A stretch of DNA of 64,000 bases from Synechococcus sp. PCC 7336 (GCF_000332275.1 NZ_CM001776.1:1411268-1475267); one strand, 5' to 3'; counted from the first letter of the stretch, positions 8,580 through 18,683 are shown. Numbers and translations: made by a program. Notes: generated by a model not told the origin, from the sequence alone.

Positions 8580-9240
8580 CGCAGATCCTCTTAATAACTA
8601 TTCGAGCAAACGAAAAACGCACCTATTTATAGTAGGATACAATATCTGTTTTGAAAATAACTAGCGCTAACATTTTCTTGTCAAAAAACTCCAGTTAGAC
8701 GATAAATTGGTTCCTATCCCTCACTCCATGGAAAGAGCTAGGTTTTAGGTCTTTCCTCCTCCCCCTCGAACTGACAACTGGTACTATGCCTCGCGAGTGG
8801 AGATAGGCTAGAATTGGCTATGGCTTCTAACCTTGAAGAGAACCCGAGTAAAATCAAGCTCTTAGAGCTCCGTTTTCGTACTGGTCGACAATGATTAGAG
8901 CTGCAAGAACAAGCAAATATACTTACAGTTTCTGCCTCTTGATTGTCGATTGAGTACCCGTTATAGATTGGACTTATCTGCCAAGCTAAGAGTTTCCTCG
9001 CTTGATTGGCTGTGCCGAAAGGTCAGCTTAATTTAAGTTAACATTAACTCAGCCATTATAATTGAATGGTTCAAGAATGAGCGTATTCTCGATCGCTGTT
9101 TCGTGCAGTGTTAGTCGTATATCTGCTTGTTATTAGGCGCGGTAGGAGCTGTAGATGTCGACTGGGGGCGATCGCTTAGGTATGGGGAGTGCCCCGATTG
9201 ACGGCAGTATGCAGGGCTGACTCAACTCCGCCGCAAGGCA
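8580..9240. other. 661-bp intergenic region with a possible decayed reading frame
   Basis: This region lies upstream of the chorismate lyase gene and downstream of the DUF1537 gene. A short frame starts at the ATG at 8820 and stops at a TGA after 24 codons. The same frame continues with further TGA/TAG codons into SASWLSIE-like and FLAW-like words. That could be a gene in which several TGG codons became TGA. I cannot match it to a family. The promoter of the chorismate lyase-pobA pair should be within 8580-8720, which is AT-rich. Confidence 0.35.
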
Positions 9241-10611
9241 TTAGCTGGAGTGACTCAAGCGTCGATACACTGTTGCTAAAGCATCGCGATCGCCGACATT
9301 ACCGGGAAATAAAACCACCGGCAAATGAGGAAACAGGGGATGCTCCTGTGGAGTCCGTACCACCGAGCAGCCTGCCAAAATTTGCCCCAGCAGTCGGACC
9401 GCCCTGAGGTCGAGACCGTCCCTCAGGATGCTGTTGGAGGTAATTCCCCCCTTGCTAATCAAAAAGCCGAGATCCCTCGGCAGCCCCCGCACCACATCCA
9501 CTAATAAAGCCGACACCCGCGCCCCAAACTGCAACCGAGTTGGCAAACTAGCGAAGGTCAGTTCTTCGCGGCTAGTGTACACCACAGGAGTTTTGCCAGA
9601 GCGATAAGCAGCACAGACTGCGTCTAAAGTGGCTTGTAGGAGGGTGTGCCGATCGCCTTCCCCCTGCTTTAACAACCGAGCCACATTCACCTCAATGCCA
9701 GCCACCCCTGCTTCCTGCAGTAGCCGCTCCAACTGCTGTGTGGTTTGCTTGACGTGGGACCCTACAATTGCTGCCCCCGGTTGTCCGCCACGTACGTATT
9801 GGGACATGTCTTCGGCAGCAACGGGCTGTGGGGGCAGAGCGGCTAGAGCCGAAATTAGACTAGCGGCACTGCGGAATAAGAACCGCTTGCCTCGGGCGGT
9901 GGCCGCTAAGAGATCGCGGGCGAGGCGATCGAGATCCGCCGAGCACTCGGCATCCACCACCCCACATTGATTGTTCGACAACTCCATCAAACGCTCCAGA
10001 CAGCCCGCCCGGATCTCGTCGAGCAACAATCGCTCGACTGACTCTGCTGAAATCTTGCCATTCGTTTTTTCGGCAACGTAGTCGGGCAGGTAGCTGTGCC
10101 GATAGGCAAACGCAGAGTCGCGGGCAAATTCGGTTGTGTGAACGGGGATTTCGACGCCATCGGCCAAGAGATAGTGGACGCTATTGCGGGTGAACCGTCC
10201 CCCCTCCAAAAAGGCAGGCACGAGAAAATGCGCATCGAAAGGTCCTAGTGCGGCCGCAATAATATCGGTTTCGAGCGGATAGTGACCTCGCAAGGTCGAA
10301 TCCGAGCGACTGACGACTAAAAATTCTTCAATGCCCGCTGCCGCGATCGCCTGTTTGAGGTTGACACACACCTGCCGCGTCACGGCAGCGGCTTTTGCAG
10401 GAGACAGAGATCGCGTGTTGGTCAAAACAAACAACAGGGGCGATTCATCCGCCAACCCCAGCAGCAATGTCTCCACATCCCACTGCAGCAGCAGCAGACA
10501 ACTGTGGACCGTTTGCGACCCCGTTGGATCGTCGTCGAGCACAATGATTTTGGCTGGGGCGATCGCCCGATCGGGTGATGCGCTTGCTTTGGATTCTCGA
10601 TGTACTGCCAA
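9241..10611 (-). CDS. Four-carbon acid sugar kinase family protein (DUF1537/OtnK-like)
   Basis: 456 residues from a TTG at 10611. No ATG or GTG fits better, so the exact start is uncertain. IIVLDDDPTGSQTVHS near the N-terminus is the conserved DDPTG region. SRSDSTLRGHYPLE, VPAFLEGGRFT and a C-terminal GGITSNSILRDGL with SVVRTPQEHPLFPHLPVVLFPGNVGD match the two-domain OtnK/YgbK/DtnK kinases. Those phosphorylate four-carbon acid sugars such as threonate or erythronate. No aldolase, epimerase or dehydrogenase partner lies nearby, so the substrate is open. The divergent neighbour is rpsF, and the starts are about 100 bases apart. Confidence 0.8.
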   Translation of the reverse strand: MAVHRESKASASPDRAIAPAKIIVLDDDPTGSQTVHSCLLLLQWDVETLLLGLADESPLLFVLTNTRSLSPAKAAAVTRQVCVNLKQAIAAAGIEEFLVVSRSDSTLRGHYPLETDIIAAALGPFDAHFLVPAFLEGGRFTRNSVHYLLADGVEIPVHTTEFARDSAFAYRHSYLPDYVAEKTNGKISAESVERLLLDEIRAGCLERLMELSNNQCGVVDAECSADLDRLARDLLAATARGKRFLFRSAASLISALAALPPQPVAAEDMSQYVRGGQPGAAIVGSHVKQTTQQLERLLQEAGVAGIEVNVARLLKQGEGDRHTLLQATLDAVCAAYRSGKTPVVYTSREELTFASLPTRLQFGARVSALLVDVVRGLPRDLGFLISKGGITSNSILRDGLDLRAVRLLGQILAGCSVVRTPQEHPLFPHLPVVLFPGNVGDRDALATVYRRLSHSS

Positions 10612-10713
10612 GAAGGATTCGCAAAGGTAGCGTCGCCATCCATTATGATGGGAGATCGCGCCCTTGCTGCCGACGCGATCGGCAGCCTTAGTCCATAAGG
10701 AGACCCTCGACCC

Positions 10714-11004
10714 ATGCCTCGTGCTTACGAAACGATGATTATTGTCCGTCCCGACGTGTCGGAAGAGCCCCTAACTCAGTTTATTGACAGCCAAAAGGCG
10801 CAACTGACAGAGGGAGACACCCAAAATATTGAAGTGCAAGTGCGCGGCAAGCGGCGGTTAGCTTACGAAATTCAGCGCTGCCGAGAAGGTATTTACATCC
10901 TGCTCAGCTACGACGCCGAGCCCAGTGCTCGTACAGCTATGGAAAAAGGTTTGCGACTGAATGAATCCGTTCTGCGGTTTGGCACATTTAAAGTGGACGA
11001 GTAA
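10714..11004 (+). CDS. rpsF: 30S ribosomal protein S6
   Basis: 96 residues, a usual length for cyanobacterial S6. PRAYETMIIVRPDVSEE begins the first strand. The central RGKRRLAYEIQRCREGIYILL and the C-terminal LNESVLRFGTFKVDE are standard S6 features. It binds 16S rRNA together with S18 in the 30S platform. Unlike in many bacteria, rpsR and ssb do not follow. recN begins 129 bases downstream on the same strand. An AAGGAG lies about 9 bases before the ATG. Confidence 0.96.
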   Translation: MPRAYETMIIVRPDVSEEPLTQFIDSQKAQLTEGDTQNIEVQVRGKRRLAYEIQRCREGIYILLSYDAEPSARTAMEKGLRLNESVLRFGTFKVDE

Positions 11005-11133
11005 CTGGCCTAGCTCGGCCGATCTGGCAGTTCGCCTCCAGCCTGAGACTGCTTCATTGTGTTGGAGGTCGTTGCATCGCTACTGGCAATGCCAGTACCG
11101 TAGGTGCTAGCCCATACCGGTTTGGCGGATCTG

Positions 11134-12813
11134 ATGTTGACCCTACTGCGCATCCGCAACTTTGCGCTGATCGAACAGTTGGAACTGGAGTTTTCTGCTG
11201 GCTTAAATGTGTTGACGGGGGAAACTGGGGCGGGCAAGTCGATTATTCTCGACGCGCTGGATGCTGCTTTGGGGGGAGCTGTCTCGGGCAAGTTGGTGCG
11301 CACCGGCAGCCAGAAGGCCGCGATCGAGGCGGTATTCCAATTGACGCAGCCGGTGCGAGACTGGCTGGCCGAGCAAGAGATTGAAGAACTGGAAGAGGGT
11401 TTGGTGTGTACTCGCGAAATTAGCGATCGCACCAGTCGCTCTCGTCTGAATGGGGTGTTAGTCAACAAACAGCAACTGCAAAGCCTGCGGCGGCGGTTGG
11501 TGGAGATAACGGCTCAAGGGCAAACCGTCCAACTGCAAGATGCGGCCATTCAACGGCGCTGGTTGGATGGGTTTGGCGGCCCGCGTCTGCTGTCTTCCCG
11601 TCGGACAGTGGCTAAAGCCTACCGTCAGTGGACGGAGGCGCGAGATGCGCTGGTGTTGTTGCAAGCGCAGCAACAGCAGCGACTGCAACAGCTCGATATC
11701 TTTGAATTTCAACATCGCGAGCTAACGGAAGCAGAATTGGAGTCGCCGGATGAACTGGAGCAATTGCTACAGGAACGCGATCGCCTGTCCCACAGTGTGG
11801 AATTGAAGGAGCAGAGCTTTAATGCCTACGAACTGCTCTACCAAAACGACAATGGCAGCTCTGTGCTGGATCTCTTGGGTAAAGCCGAGCACGTTATCGA
11901 GCAAATGTGCCGGTACGATCCTCAGTTGCAGGCGTTGTTGGAGATGGTGAGTAGTGCCTCCATTCAGGTGTCGGAGGCCAGCCGGGAACTGAATGCTTAT
12001 GCCGAAACGGTGGATGCCGATCCCGATCGTCTGGAAATGGTGGGGACACGCATCGCCCAGCTCAAACAAATTTGTCGCAAGTATGGTCCGACGCTGGCAG
12101 ATGCGATCGCCCATGCCGAAGCCATTGCCGCCCAGCTAGAGGGATTGCAGGAGGGAGATAGTGAGGAGAAATTAGCAGAAATGGAAGCCCAGAGGCGACA
12201 GCAGTTGCAAGAGGCTTGCGATCGCCTGACGGGATTGCGTCAAAAGGCGGGGGAGAAGCTCTGCAAGCAACTGTTAGCGGAGTTAAAACCGCTAGCTATG
12301 TCTGCCGTGCAGTTTGCGGTGGAATTGGAGCCGATCGAGCCGACTGCTGAGGGCCGAGATCGCGTTATCTATGCCATCAGCCCCAATCCGGGGGAGCCGA
12401 TGCAGCCCCTTGCGGCTACGGCTTCGGGGGGAGAAATGAGTCGGGTTTTGTTAGCGCTCAAAGCCGTCTTCAATCAAGTGGATCCCGTGTCTGTGCTGGT
12501 GTTTGACGAGATTGACGCGGGGGTATCGGGAACGGTGGCTCAGGCGATCGCTGCCAAACTGTACGATATCGGTCAGAGCCATCAGGTGTTATGCGTCACC
12601 CACCAGCCTTTAATTGCGGCGATGGCCGACTGCCACGTTCGAGTCAGTAAGTTCGTCCGTCAAAAACGCACCTATGTGCGAGCCCAAGTGCTGTCGGAGA
12701 GCGAGCGGCGGGACGAGCTGGCTCAATTGGCGGGGGGGAGATCGGCTCGAGAAGCTTTAGACTTTGCCGAATCGCTCCTAGCTCGAGCGGCTGAGCTACG
12801 AGAATCTGCTTAG
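11134..12813 (+). CDS. recN: DNA repair protein RecN
   Basis: 559 residues from the ATG at 11134, where the family start (MLTLLRIRNFALIEQLELEF) begins. A GTG at 11104 is an in-frame alternative. Walker A is GETGAGKS near residue 33. The long central coiled coil is rich in Q/E/L. The C-terminal half has the ABC signature ATASGGEMSRVLLALKAV and Walker B VLVFDEIDAGVSG, followed by the His-switch in CVTHQP. RecN is an SMC-like ATPase that helps early steps of double-strand break repair. It appears intact and follows rpsF on the same strand. Confidence 0.94.
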   Translation: MLTLLRIRNFALIEQLELEFSAGLNVLTGETGAGKSIILDALDAALGGAVSGKLVRTGSQKAAIEAVFQLTQPVRDWLAEQEIEELEEGLVCTREISDRTSRSRLNGVLVNKQQLQSLRRRLVEITAQGQTVQLQDAAIQRRWLDGFGGPRLLSSRRTVAKAYRQWTEARDALVLLQAQQQQRLQQLDIFEFQHRELTEAELESPDELEQLLQERDRLSHSVELKEQSFNAYELLYQNDNGSSVLDLLGKAEHVIEQMCRYDPQLQALLEMVSSASIQVSEASRELNAYAETVDADPDRLEMVGTRIAQLKQICRKYGPTLADAIAHAEAIAAQLEGLQEGDSEEKLAEMEAQRRQQLQEACDRLTGLRQKAGEKLCKQLLAELKPLAMSAVQFAVELEPIEPTAEGRDRVIYAISPNPGEPMQPLAATASGGEMSRVLLALKAVFNQVDPVSVLVFDEIDAGVSGTVAQAIAAKLYDIGQSHQVLCVTHQPLIAAMADCHVRVSKFVRQKRTYVRAQVLSESERRDELAQLAGGRSAREALDFAESLLARAAELRESA

Positions 12814-12914
12814 GAGTCGGGTTGTCCCGGCTCGCTTACGACATGCCGATCGGGTTGGCCAATCCCCTGTCGAGATGCTTTGCCCGATCTGGATTCTATT
12901 GGGAACCAGCTCCT

Positions 12915-13637
12915 TCAATCTGCCTGCAACGCTGTTGATTGCAACTGACATAAATCCTGGATCGCGGGCTTCGCCAGCGCTAACATCTCGTCTAACTGAG
13001 CCTGAGAGAAGGGCTCCGACTCTGCCGTCCCCTGAATTTCAACGTACTCGCCCGTTTGGGTCATGATGACATTCAGATCGACCGCTGCTGCCGCATCTTC
13101 TACGTAACAGAGATCGGCGATCGCCCTGCCGTCCAGCCAACCCACCGAGACCGCTGCCACCTGCCGCATGAGGGGAGAGGTTTCTAACACCCCCTGCCGG
13201 AGCAGCGATTGGCAGGCATCCACTAACGCCACATAGCCCCCCGTAATCGCTGCCGTGCGCGTACCGCCATCTGCTTGTAACACATCCGCATCAATGGCGA
13301 TCGTGCGGGGACCGAGGCGATCGAAATCAATGGCTGCCCGCAAGCTGCGGCCGATCGTCCGCTGAATTTCGGCAGTCCGCCCCGACAGCTTGTAGAGTTC
13401 TCGTTTCTTTCGCCCCTGCGTCGAGCTGGGCAAGAGCCGATATTCTGCCGTCAGCCAGCCTTTACCCGTGTCTTGCAAAAAGGGCGGCACCCCTTCCTCA
13501 ACCGATGCGGTACACAAGATGTGGGTATCGCCAAACTTGACCAGTACCGAGCCCGCCGCAAACTTCGTAAACTGCCGTTGGAATGACACCGGACGAATCG
13601 CGCCGCAAGCGCGACCGTCAGACCTTAGGAACGACAT
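12915..13637 (-). CDS. rph: Ribonuclease PH
   Basis: 240 residues. [15 protein letters not shown] at the N-terminus, then [46 protein letters not shown], and the phosphate-site motif [16 protein letters not shown] are diagnostic. It trims the 3' ends of tRNA precursors by phosphorolysis as a hexameric ring. Length is as expected and no frameshift is seen. It lies tail to tail with recN, about 100 bases apart, and has the same direction as kamA, whose end is 93 bases upstream. Confidence 0.94.
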   Translation of the reverse strand: MSFLRSDGRACGAIRPVSFQRQFTKFAAGSVLVKFGDTHILCTASVEEGVPPFLQDTGKGWLTAEYRLLPSSTQGRKKRELYKLSGRTAEIQRTIGRSLRAAIDFDRLGPRTIAIDADVLQADGGTRTAAITGGYVALVDACQSLLRQGVLETSPLMRQVAAVSVGWLDGRAIADLCYVEDAAAAVDLNVIMTQTGEYVEIQGTAESEPFSQAQLDEMLALAKPAIQDLCQLQSTALQAD

Positions 13638-13730
13638 CTCCCTTTACCTCGACAGCAAACGGATTTAGCTTACCAGACCGGTTGCCAGCCGCCATAGCCA
13701 GACGTTGGTTGACCTGTCAGACGCCAACGC

Positions 13731-15038
13731 TCAATCTAAAGTCCCGCTATCTAGGGGTAAACGCTCGGCCCGAGCGTGTAAGCGATCGAACCCCTCTGGC
13801 TTGATGGCGGATGCATTGCCTTGTAAAAGTCCCGAAACCCCAAGGCGATTGGTTTCCGACGATTGTGTCGATTGAGTGCGAATCTGCTCGATTAACTGTG
13901 GATTGTAGTCCTGCGGCTCTTCGTAGGTGACGATATAGCCCTCGTAGTTGCGCAGCACCACCCGACCGGGAGCTTGACTGATTAAATATTGAGGCATGAC
14001 GGGGATTTTGCCGCCGCCGCCAGGGGCATCTACCACATAGGTGGGAATCGCATAACCACTGGTATGGCCCCGCAGCCCCTCAATAATTTCAATTCCTTTG
14101 GCCACAGTCGTGCGGAAATGTCCGGCTCCTTTGACTAAATCGCATTGGTAGAGATAGTAAGGGCGCACGCGGTTTCGCACCAGTTTGTGAACCAGTTCCC
14201 GCTGAATCTCGACGCTATCGTTGATACCTGCGAGTAAAACACTTTGGTTCCCGAGGGGGATGCCTGCATCCGCTAGCTTGGCCAGTGCTCGGCTCAGAGC
14301 TGGCGTAATTTCTTTAGGGTGGTTGACGTGAATGTTAATCCACAACGGATGGAACCGCTTCAGCATTTCGCACAGCTCGTCGGTCACAAGCTGTGGCAGA
14401 AAAACCGGTGCGCGGCTGCCAATGCGCACAATTTCGATGTGTTCGATATCCCGCAGTTGAGCTAGGACATATTCCAGCATAGTGGGCGATAGCGTTAGAG
14501 GATCGCCACCACTCAGTAAGACATCTCTAACTTGCGGGTTATTGCGTAGGTAATTTAACTGCTGTTCGATCGCTGGCTGCTTTGTACTCTTGTCAAATTG
14601 ACCGACAATGCGGCTGCGAGTGCAGTAGCGACAATAGCTGGCACAGTGGGTTGTCAGTAGCATCAACACCCGATCGGGGTAGCGATGCACCAAACCGGGC
14701 ACGGGGCTGTGTTCTTCTTCCGACAGGCTATCGGCCTGCATGCCCTCAAAGGCTTGCAACTCCGAGCCCAGCGGAATCACCTGGCGGCGAATGGGGCAGT
14801 TGGGATCGTTCGGATCGATCTGGCCCGCAAAGTAAGGGGTGATATGAACTCGGAAGCGTTCTTTTGCGCTCAGTCCTTGAATTTCTTCTGGAATTAAATT
14901 GATGACTTGGGAGAGTTCTTCAATGGAGTTCAGACGATGTTTGAGTTGCCAGCGCCAATCGTTCCAGTCGGAATCTGGGACATTTGCCCAAATGGATGGG
15001 CGACTGGAGGAGATAAGGCTTGATGTTTCGATCGGCAT
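13731..15038 (-). CDS. kamA: Lysine 2,3-aminomutase (KamA-type radical SAM enzyme)
   Basis: 435 residues. The radical-SAM cluster motif is THCASYCRYCTRSR (CxxxCxxC). LLSGGDPLTL follows. The substrate- and PLP-binding parts are also present: AGINDS, and VVDAPGGGGKIPVMP with the PLP lysine after GGGG. Retention of the aspartate in DAPGGGGK favours true lysine 2,3-aminomutase over the EpmB type. It would convert L-lysine to L-beta-lysine using S-adenosylmethionine. No beta-lysine acetyltransferase (AblB) is found next to it, so the fate of beta-lysine is unclear. Short direct repeats lie about 120-200 bases upstream of the start. Confidence 0.85.
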   Translation of the reverse strand: MPIETSSLISSSRPSIWANVPDSDWNDWRWQLKHRLNSIEELSQVINLIPEEIQGLSAKERFRVHITPYFAGQIDPNDPNCPIRRQVIPLGSELQAFEGMQADSLSEEEHSPVPGLVHRYPDRVLMLLTTHCASYCRYCTRSRIVGQFDKSTKQPAIEQQLNYLRNNPQVRDVLLSGGDPLTLSPTMLEYVLAQLRDIEHIEIVRIGSRAPVFLPQLVTDELCEMLKRFHPLWINIHVNHPKEITPALSRALAKLADAGIPLGNQSVLLAGINDSVEIQRELVHKLVRNRVRPYYLYQCDLVKGAGHFRTTVAKGIEIIEGLRGHTSGYAIPTYVVDAPGGGGKIPVMPQYLISQAPGRVVLRNYEGYIVTYEEPQDYNPQLIEQIRTQSTQSSETNRLGVSGLLQGNASAIKPEGFDRLHARAERLPLDSGTLD

Positions 15039-15508
15039 AGGTATCGATTTCTACGCAAGAATTCGTGAATGCTTTCTACCCTATACAAAATACCGAGGTT
15101 AAGATAAACCGAAATTCTACGGAATCTTTTCCATTGGTTTTTCGATCGGGCTCATCTATGAAGCTAAGTGTATGGATTGAAGCTAACTGTAGGATGAAGT
15201 TAAGTTATGGACAGCTATCTATACTTAACTTAAGGCTTGTCACTCTCGGAGATGAGTCACTTAACCTCTAGCAATGCGAGCTTACCTCACCTCACGCTCA
15301 AACAATTCACCGAACTGAGACATATCGATTTAGGTTAATTATGACTCTAGCAAGAGGCTCCCGATCGCGGGTTTAGAACTGCGATCGGAAAATTACTCGA
15401 TGGGAGGGCACCGATCGCTTCAGCACCGATGGTGCGTTCTGTTATCGGTAGCGGGACATTGGGCGATCGCTTCTGTTCTAGAACTACCGAGACGGGATTG
15501 CGTGCGGC
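15039..15508. other. 470-bp intergenic region between kamA and purL
   Basis: It holds the kamA promoter region at its left end and the downstream end of purL at its right. The only structure I can see is the repeat cluster at 15160-15231, listed separately. Open frames here are short and unsupported. No terminator hairpin with a T-run was found. Confidence 0.45.
15160..15231. repeat. Three imperfect direct repeats plus a 9-bp palindrome upstream of kamA
   Basis: GAAGCTAAGTGTATGGAT (15160), GAAGCTAACTGTAGGAT (from 15179) and GAAGTTAAGTTATGGAC (from 15196) follow one another at 17-19 base spacing. The last overlaps AAGTTAAGT (15197-15205), which pairs with ACTTAACTT (15223-15231). Spacing near two helical turns suggests a protein-binding array, but no known site matches. 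Confidence 0.4.
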
Positions 15509-17824
15509 CTAAGATTCCATGCGTCTGGGAATGGCCTCCTCAAACGCTGTCTGCATGCGTGCGACAGACAGCGACACCCATTGCGTACCCGTTGTACTCG
15601 CAATCTGGAGGCGATCGCCCCCCACTATGCCGAGGCAAGTCCAATATTGAGGTAGGGTCGAGGCCAAATAAGCCTCCCACTGCGATCGCGCTGCGGGGGC
15701 CACCGAGATAACAATTCTTGCGCCCCCTTCGCCAAATAAAGCGGTATCTAACCGCGTTGCCCCTGTGTCGAGCTGGATGGAAGCTCCCAACTGGCTGCCA
15801 AAGCAAGATTCTGCCAGGGCGATCGCCAAGCCCCCGTCGCTGCAGTCGTGGGCTGACTGGACCCATCCTCGCCGAATTCCCTCTCGACAAGCGGCTTGAA
15901 CGCGGACTTCTAAATCGAGATCGATGCGGGGGGGCAAACCTGCCACGGTTTGGTGAATCGTATCGAGGTAGCTAGAGCCCCCCAGCGTCAAGCTGTCTGA
16001 GTTGCCGAGTAGATAAATTGCATGACCTGCAGCCCGCCAAGCTTGGCCGCAGACTTGGCGCACGTCCGGCACTAATCCCACCATGCCCACAACTGGCGTG
16101 GGGTAAATCGAGCAAGGGTTATTGTCGCTATCGATCGTTTCGTTGTAGAGCGAGACATTTCCCCCTGTTACCGGAGTTTGCAATTCGCGGCAGGCATCGG
16201 ACAGTCCGCGACAGGCTTCTGCCAATTGCCAGTAGCCGACGGGTTTCTCGGGACTGCCAAAGTTGAGATTGTCCGTTATGGCTAGTGGTTCGGCCCCTAC
16301 ACAACTGAGATTGCGAGCCGCTTCGGCGACAGCGGCTTTGGCCCCTTCGTAAGGATCGAGATACACGTAGCGGCCTTTGCCATCCACCGTTGCCGCCACC
16401 CCTTTATAAGGCAGGGGCACCTCCTCCACTTCTCCCACGCCAAAGGCTTGAGGCCGGATGCGAATGACGGCTGCGTCTGCACCTCCCGGCAGGCAAACGG
16501 TATTATTTTGGACTTGATGGTCGTATTGACGATAAACCCACTGTTTGGAGGCGATCGCCGGTTCGTCCAGTAATGCCAGCAGGAGGTCGTTCCAACTGCG
16601 ATCGCCCAATCCGGCTGCGCTGGCTGCTGGCAAACTGTCGGGGCTCCACTGGCGAGCGGCGAGCGCGTATGCGGGCGTCTCGATGACCTCGCGCGGATAG
16701 ACGGGGGTGTTATCGGCCAGGGCAGTGGCGGGAACTTCGGCGACAACATTCCCCTGGTGCAGAATTCTGACGACGGGGTCTGCGATGACGCGGCCTGCAA
16801 GAGTCGCTTGGAGTTCCCAACGATGGAAGATGTCAATCAGCTCTTGCGTACGCTCGGGCTGGGCCACAAATAACATGCGCTCCTGCGATTCGGAGAGCAG
16901 AAATTCGTCGGGGCGCATACCGGTTTCTCGCACCGGCACTTTATCCAGATCGAATTCAATCCCCACCCCCCCATTGGCGGCCATCTCGGAAGTGGAGCAG
17001 GTGATACCTGCAGCTCCCATATCCTGCGCCGCCACAACTGCTCCCGTCTGAAAAGCTTCCAGGCAGGCTTCGATCAGGGATTTTTCCAGAAAGGGGTCTC
17101 CCACCTGCACCGCCGGACGATCGCGTTCGGATTCGTCGGTCAATTCGGCACTGGCAAAACTGGCTCCCCCCATGCCGTCTCGACCGGTGGTGGAGCCGAC
17201 ATAGAGCACGGGATTGCCAATTCCCGAGGCTCCCGATTTGACGATGCTGTCGGTTTCCATCAGCCCCAAGGCCATCGCGTTGACCAACGGGTTGCCCGAG
17301 TAGATGGGTTCGAAATCCACTTCTCCTCCCACGGTCGGTACGCCAACGCAGTTGCCGTAATGGGAAATGCCGCTGACCGCACCGGCAAATAAGCGACGGT
17401 TGCGGGGGTCGTCGAGGGGGCCGAATCTGAGGGAGTTCAAGACCGCGATCGGGCGGGCTCCCATCGTAAAAATGTCCCGCAGGATACCCCCCACACCAGT
17501 GGCAGCCCCCTGAAAGGGCTCGATCGCAGAGGGGTGGTTGTGGGATTCAATTTTGAAGGCGAGGCGATCGCCATCCCCCAAGTCCACCACCCCTGCATTT
17601 TCGCCGGGACCGACTAAGACGCGATCGCCGCTTGTGGGAAATTGACTGAGGAGGGGGCGAGAGTTTTTATAGCAGCAGTGCTCCGACCACATAACACCGA
17701 ACATGGCCAGTTCGTTACGGTTGGGTTCCCGCCCCAGCCGCTCCACGATGGCGTCGTATTCGGCGGCAGAAATTCCGGCAGCTTTTAACGCTTGCGGGGT
17801 AAATGCGGGGCTGGATGCGGTCAC
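15509..17824 (-). CDS. purL: Phosphoribosylformylglycinamidine synthase subunit II
   Basis: 771 residues from a GTG at 17824, the size of the small-type Pur[16 protein letters not shown] is the conserved segment at the start of the first ATP-grasp-like AIRS domain. [33 protein letters not shown] contains the ATP/Mg site. [10 protein letters not shown] and GNVSLYNET mark the second half. It uses glutamine-derived ammonia and ATP to turn FGAR into FGAM in purine synthesis, with PurQ and PurS as partners. Neither of these lies in the window. The gene is intact, with coaE 61 bases upstream on the same strand. Confidence 0.95.
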   Translation of the reverse strand: MTASSPAFTPQALKAAGISAAEYDAIVERLGREPNRNELAMFGVMWSEHCCYKNSRPLLSQFPTSGDRVLVGPGENAGVVDLGDGDRLAFKIESHNHPSAIEPFQGAATGVGGILRDIFTMGARPIAVLNSLRFGPLDDPRNRRLFAGAVSGISHYGNCVGVPTVGGEVDFEPIYSGNPLVNAMALGLMETDSIVKSGASGIGNPVLYVGSTTGRDGMGGASFASAELTDESERDRPAVQVGDPFLEKSLIEACLEAFQTGAVVAAQDMGAAGITCSTSEMAANGGVGIEFDLDKVPVRETGMRPDEFLLSESQERMLFVAQPERTQELIDIFHRWELQATLAGRVIADPVVRILHQGNVVAEVPATALADNTPVYPREVIETPAYALAARQWSPDSLPAASAAGLGDRSWNDLLLALLDEPAIASKQWVYRQYDHQVQNNTVCLPGGADAAVIRIRPQAFGVGEVEEVPLPYKGVAATVDGKGRYVYLDPYEGAKAAVAEAARNLSCVGAEPLAITDNLNFGSPEKPVGYWQLAEACRGLSDACRELQTPVTGGNVSLYNETIDSDNNPCSIYPTPVVGMVGLVPDVRQVCGQAWRAAGHAIYLLGNSDSLTLGGSSYLDTIHQTVAGLPPRIDLDLEVRVQAACREGIRRGWVQSAHDCSDGGLAIALAESCFGSQLGASIQLDTGATRLDTALFGEGGARIVISVAPAARSQWEAYLASTLPQYWTCLGIVGGDRLQIASTTGTQWVSLSVARMQTAFEEAIPRRMES

Positions 17825-17885
17825 GGCAGCCTTCTGATGAATTGAGCGTTTCTATTGTATGGGCAGAGGGGAAGCTGGCAGTCTC

Positions 17886-18479
17886 TCAGAGGCTCTCCGC
17901 ACCGTGCAGCGCCTCCATCACTTGCAGGTACGTTTTCTCCAGCGAACCACTGTTATCGATCGCCACTTGACTGCGCATCACTTTCTCGACGAGGGGCCAC
18001 TGGCTGGCAATGCGAGCCTCGGCTTCTTCCCGCGAGAGGGGGTTGCGCGCTTGCAAGCGCTGCAACTGCTGGGCGGGGGTACAGAACACCGTCCAAATTT
18101 CAGTGACGAGAGCGGTCATTCCGGCTTCAAATAACAGAGGGACGACCGCGACTGCCGTGCTGCCGTCGGGCTGTGCCTCAAGAAACTGTTGCAGGCGATC
18201 GCTCGCATAGGGGTGAATTTGCGCTTCTAGCCAGCGGCGCTCCTCTGGCTGGGCAAAGACAATCTGCCCCAAGTGGCGACGGTTTAACTGCCCCGATTCA
18301 GCCAGGATCTCGGGACCGTAGCGAGCGGCAATGCGCTCCCATATCTGCGACCCCGGCTGCACGGCCTCCCGTGCCAGGACATCGGCATCAATGACCGGAA
18401 TACTGCAGTCGGCTAGCCACTGGGCCACAGTAGATTTCCCCGTGGCGATGCCTCCCGTCAAGCCAATAATTCTGCGCAC
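17886..18479 (-). CDS. coaE: Dephospho-CoA kinase
   Basis: 197 residues from a GTG at 18479. The N-terminal P-loop is GLTGGIATGKSTVAQWL. IPVIDADVLAREAV contains the acceptor-side aspartate, and the lid region RLQARNPLSREEAEARI is typical. It phosphorylates the 3'-hydroxyl of dephospho-CoA as the last step of coenzyme A synthesis. It is adjacent to purL on the same strand. accD diverges from it about 200 bases away, so CoA and fatty-acid genes share this control region. Confidence 0.94.
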   Translation of the reverse strand: MRRIIGLTGGIATGKSTVAQWLADCSIPVIDADVLAREAVQPGSQIWERIAARYGPEILAESGQLNRRHLGQIVFAQPEERRWLEAQIHPYASDRLQQFLEAQPDGSTAVAVVPLLFEAGMTALVTEIWTVFCTPAQQLQRLQARNPLSREEAEARIASQWPLVEKVMRSQVAIDNSGSLEKTYLQVMEALHGAESL

Positions 18480-18594
18480 TCAATTGTTCTCAGAATCCTT
18501 CAGGATCTTAAACGATGCTAGATCGAGACTGTTGAATCGCCTTGCCTTCCGCCCAGCACTACCATCAGACTAGTGCTCGGCGAAATCAGCCCGA

Positions 18595-18653
18595 GAGGCT
18601 GGCAGCACTTTCAGACTGAAGAAACTTCAGCCTCTGGCTCACCCGCAGCGGGT
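18595..18653 (+). promoter_or_regulatory. Hairpin-rich leader of accD
   Basis: Between coaE and accD three short pairings can form on the accD strand. CTGAAG/CTTCAG (18616-18621 with 18625-18630, loop AAA) and GAGGCTG/CAGCCTC (18595-18601 with 18628-18634) share bases, so they exclude each other. ACCCG/CGGGT (18641-18653) stands alone 31 bases before the ATG. This could be an attenuator-like leader. No T-run is present, so regulation by transcription stop is not supported. Confidence 0.35.
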
Positions 18654-18683
18654 TAAGGTTGAGTAAAGTGACCGGTGCATTCA

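Noticed and set aside
15509-15890. Opposite-strand frames inside purL and other long genes
   Set aside because: They overlap strongly supported genes and show no motif of their own.
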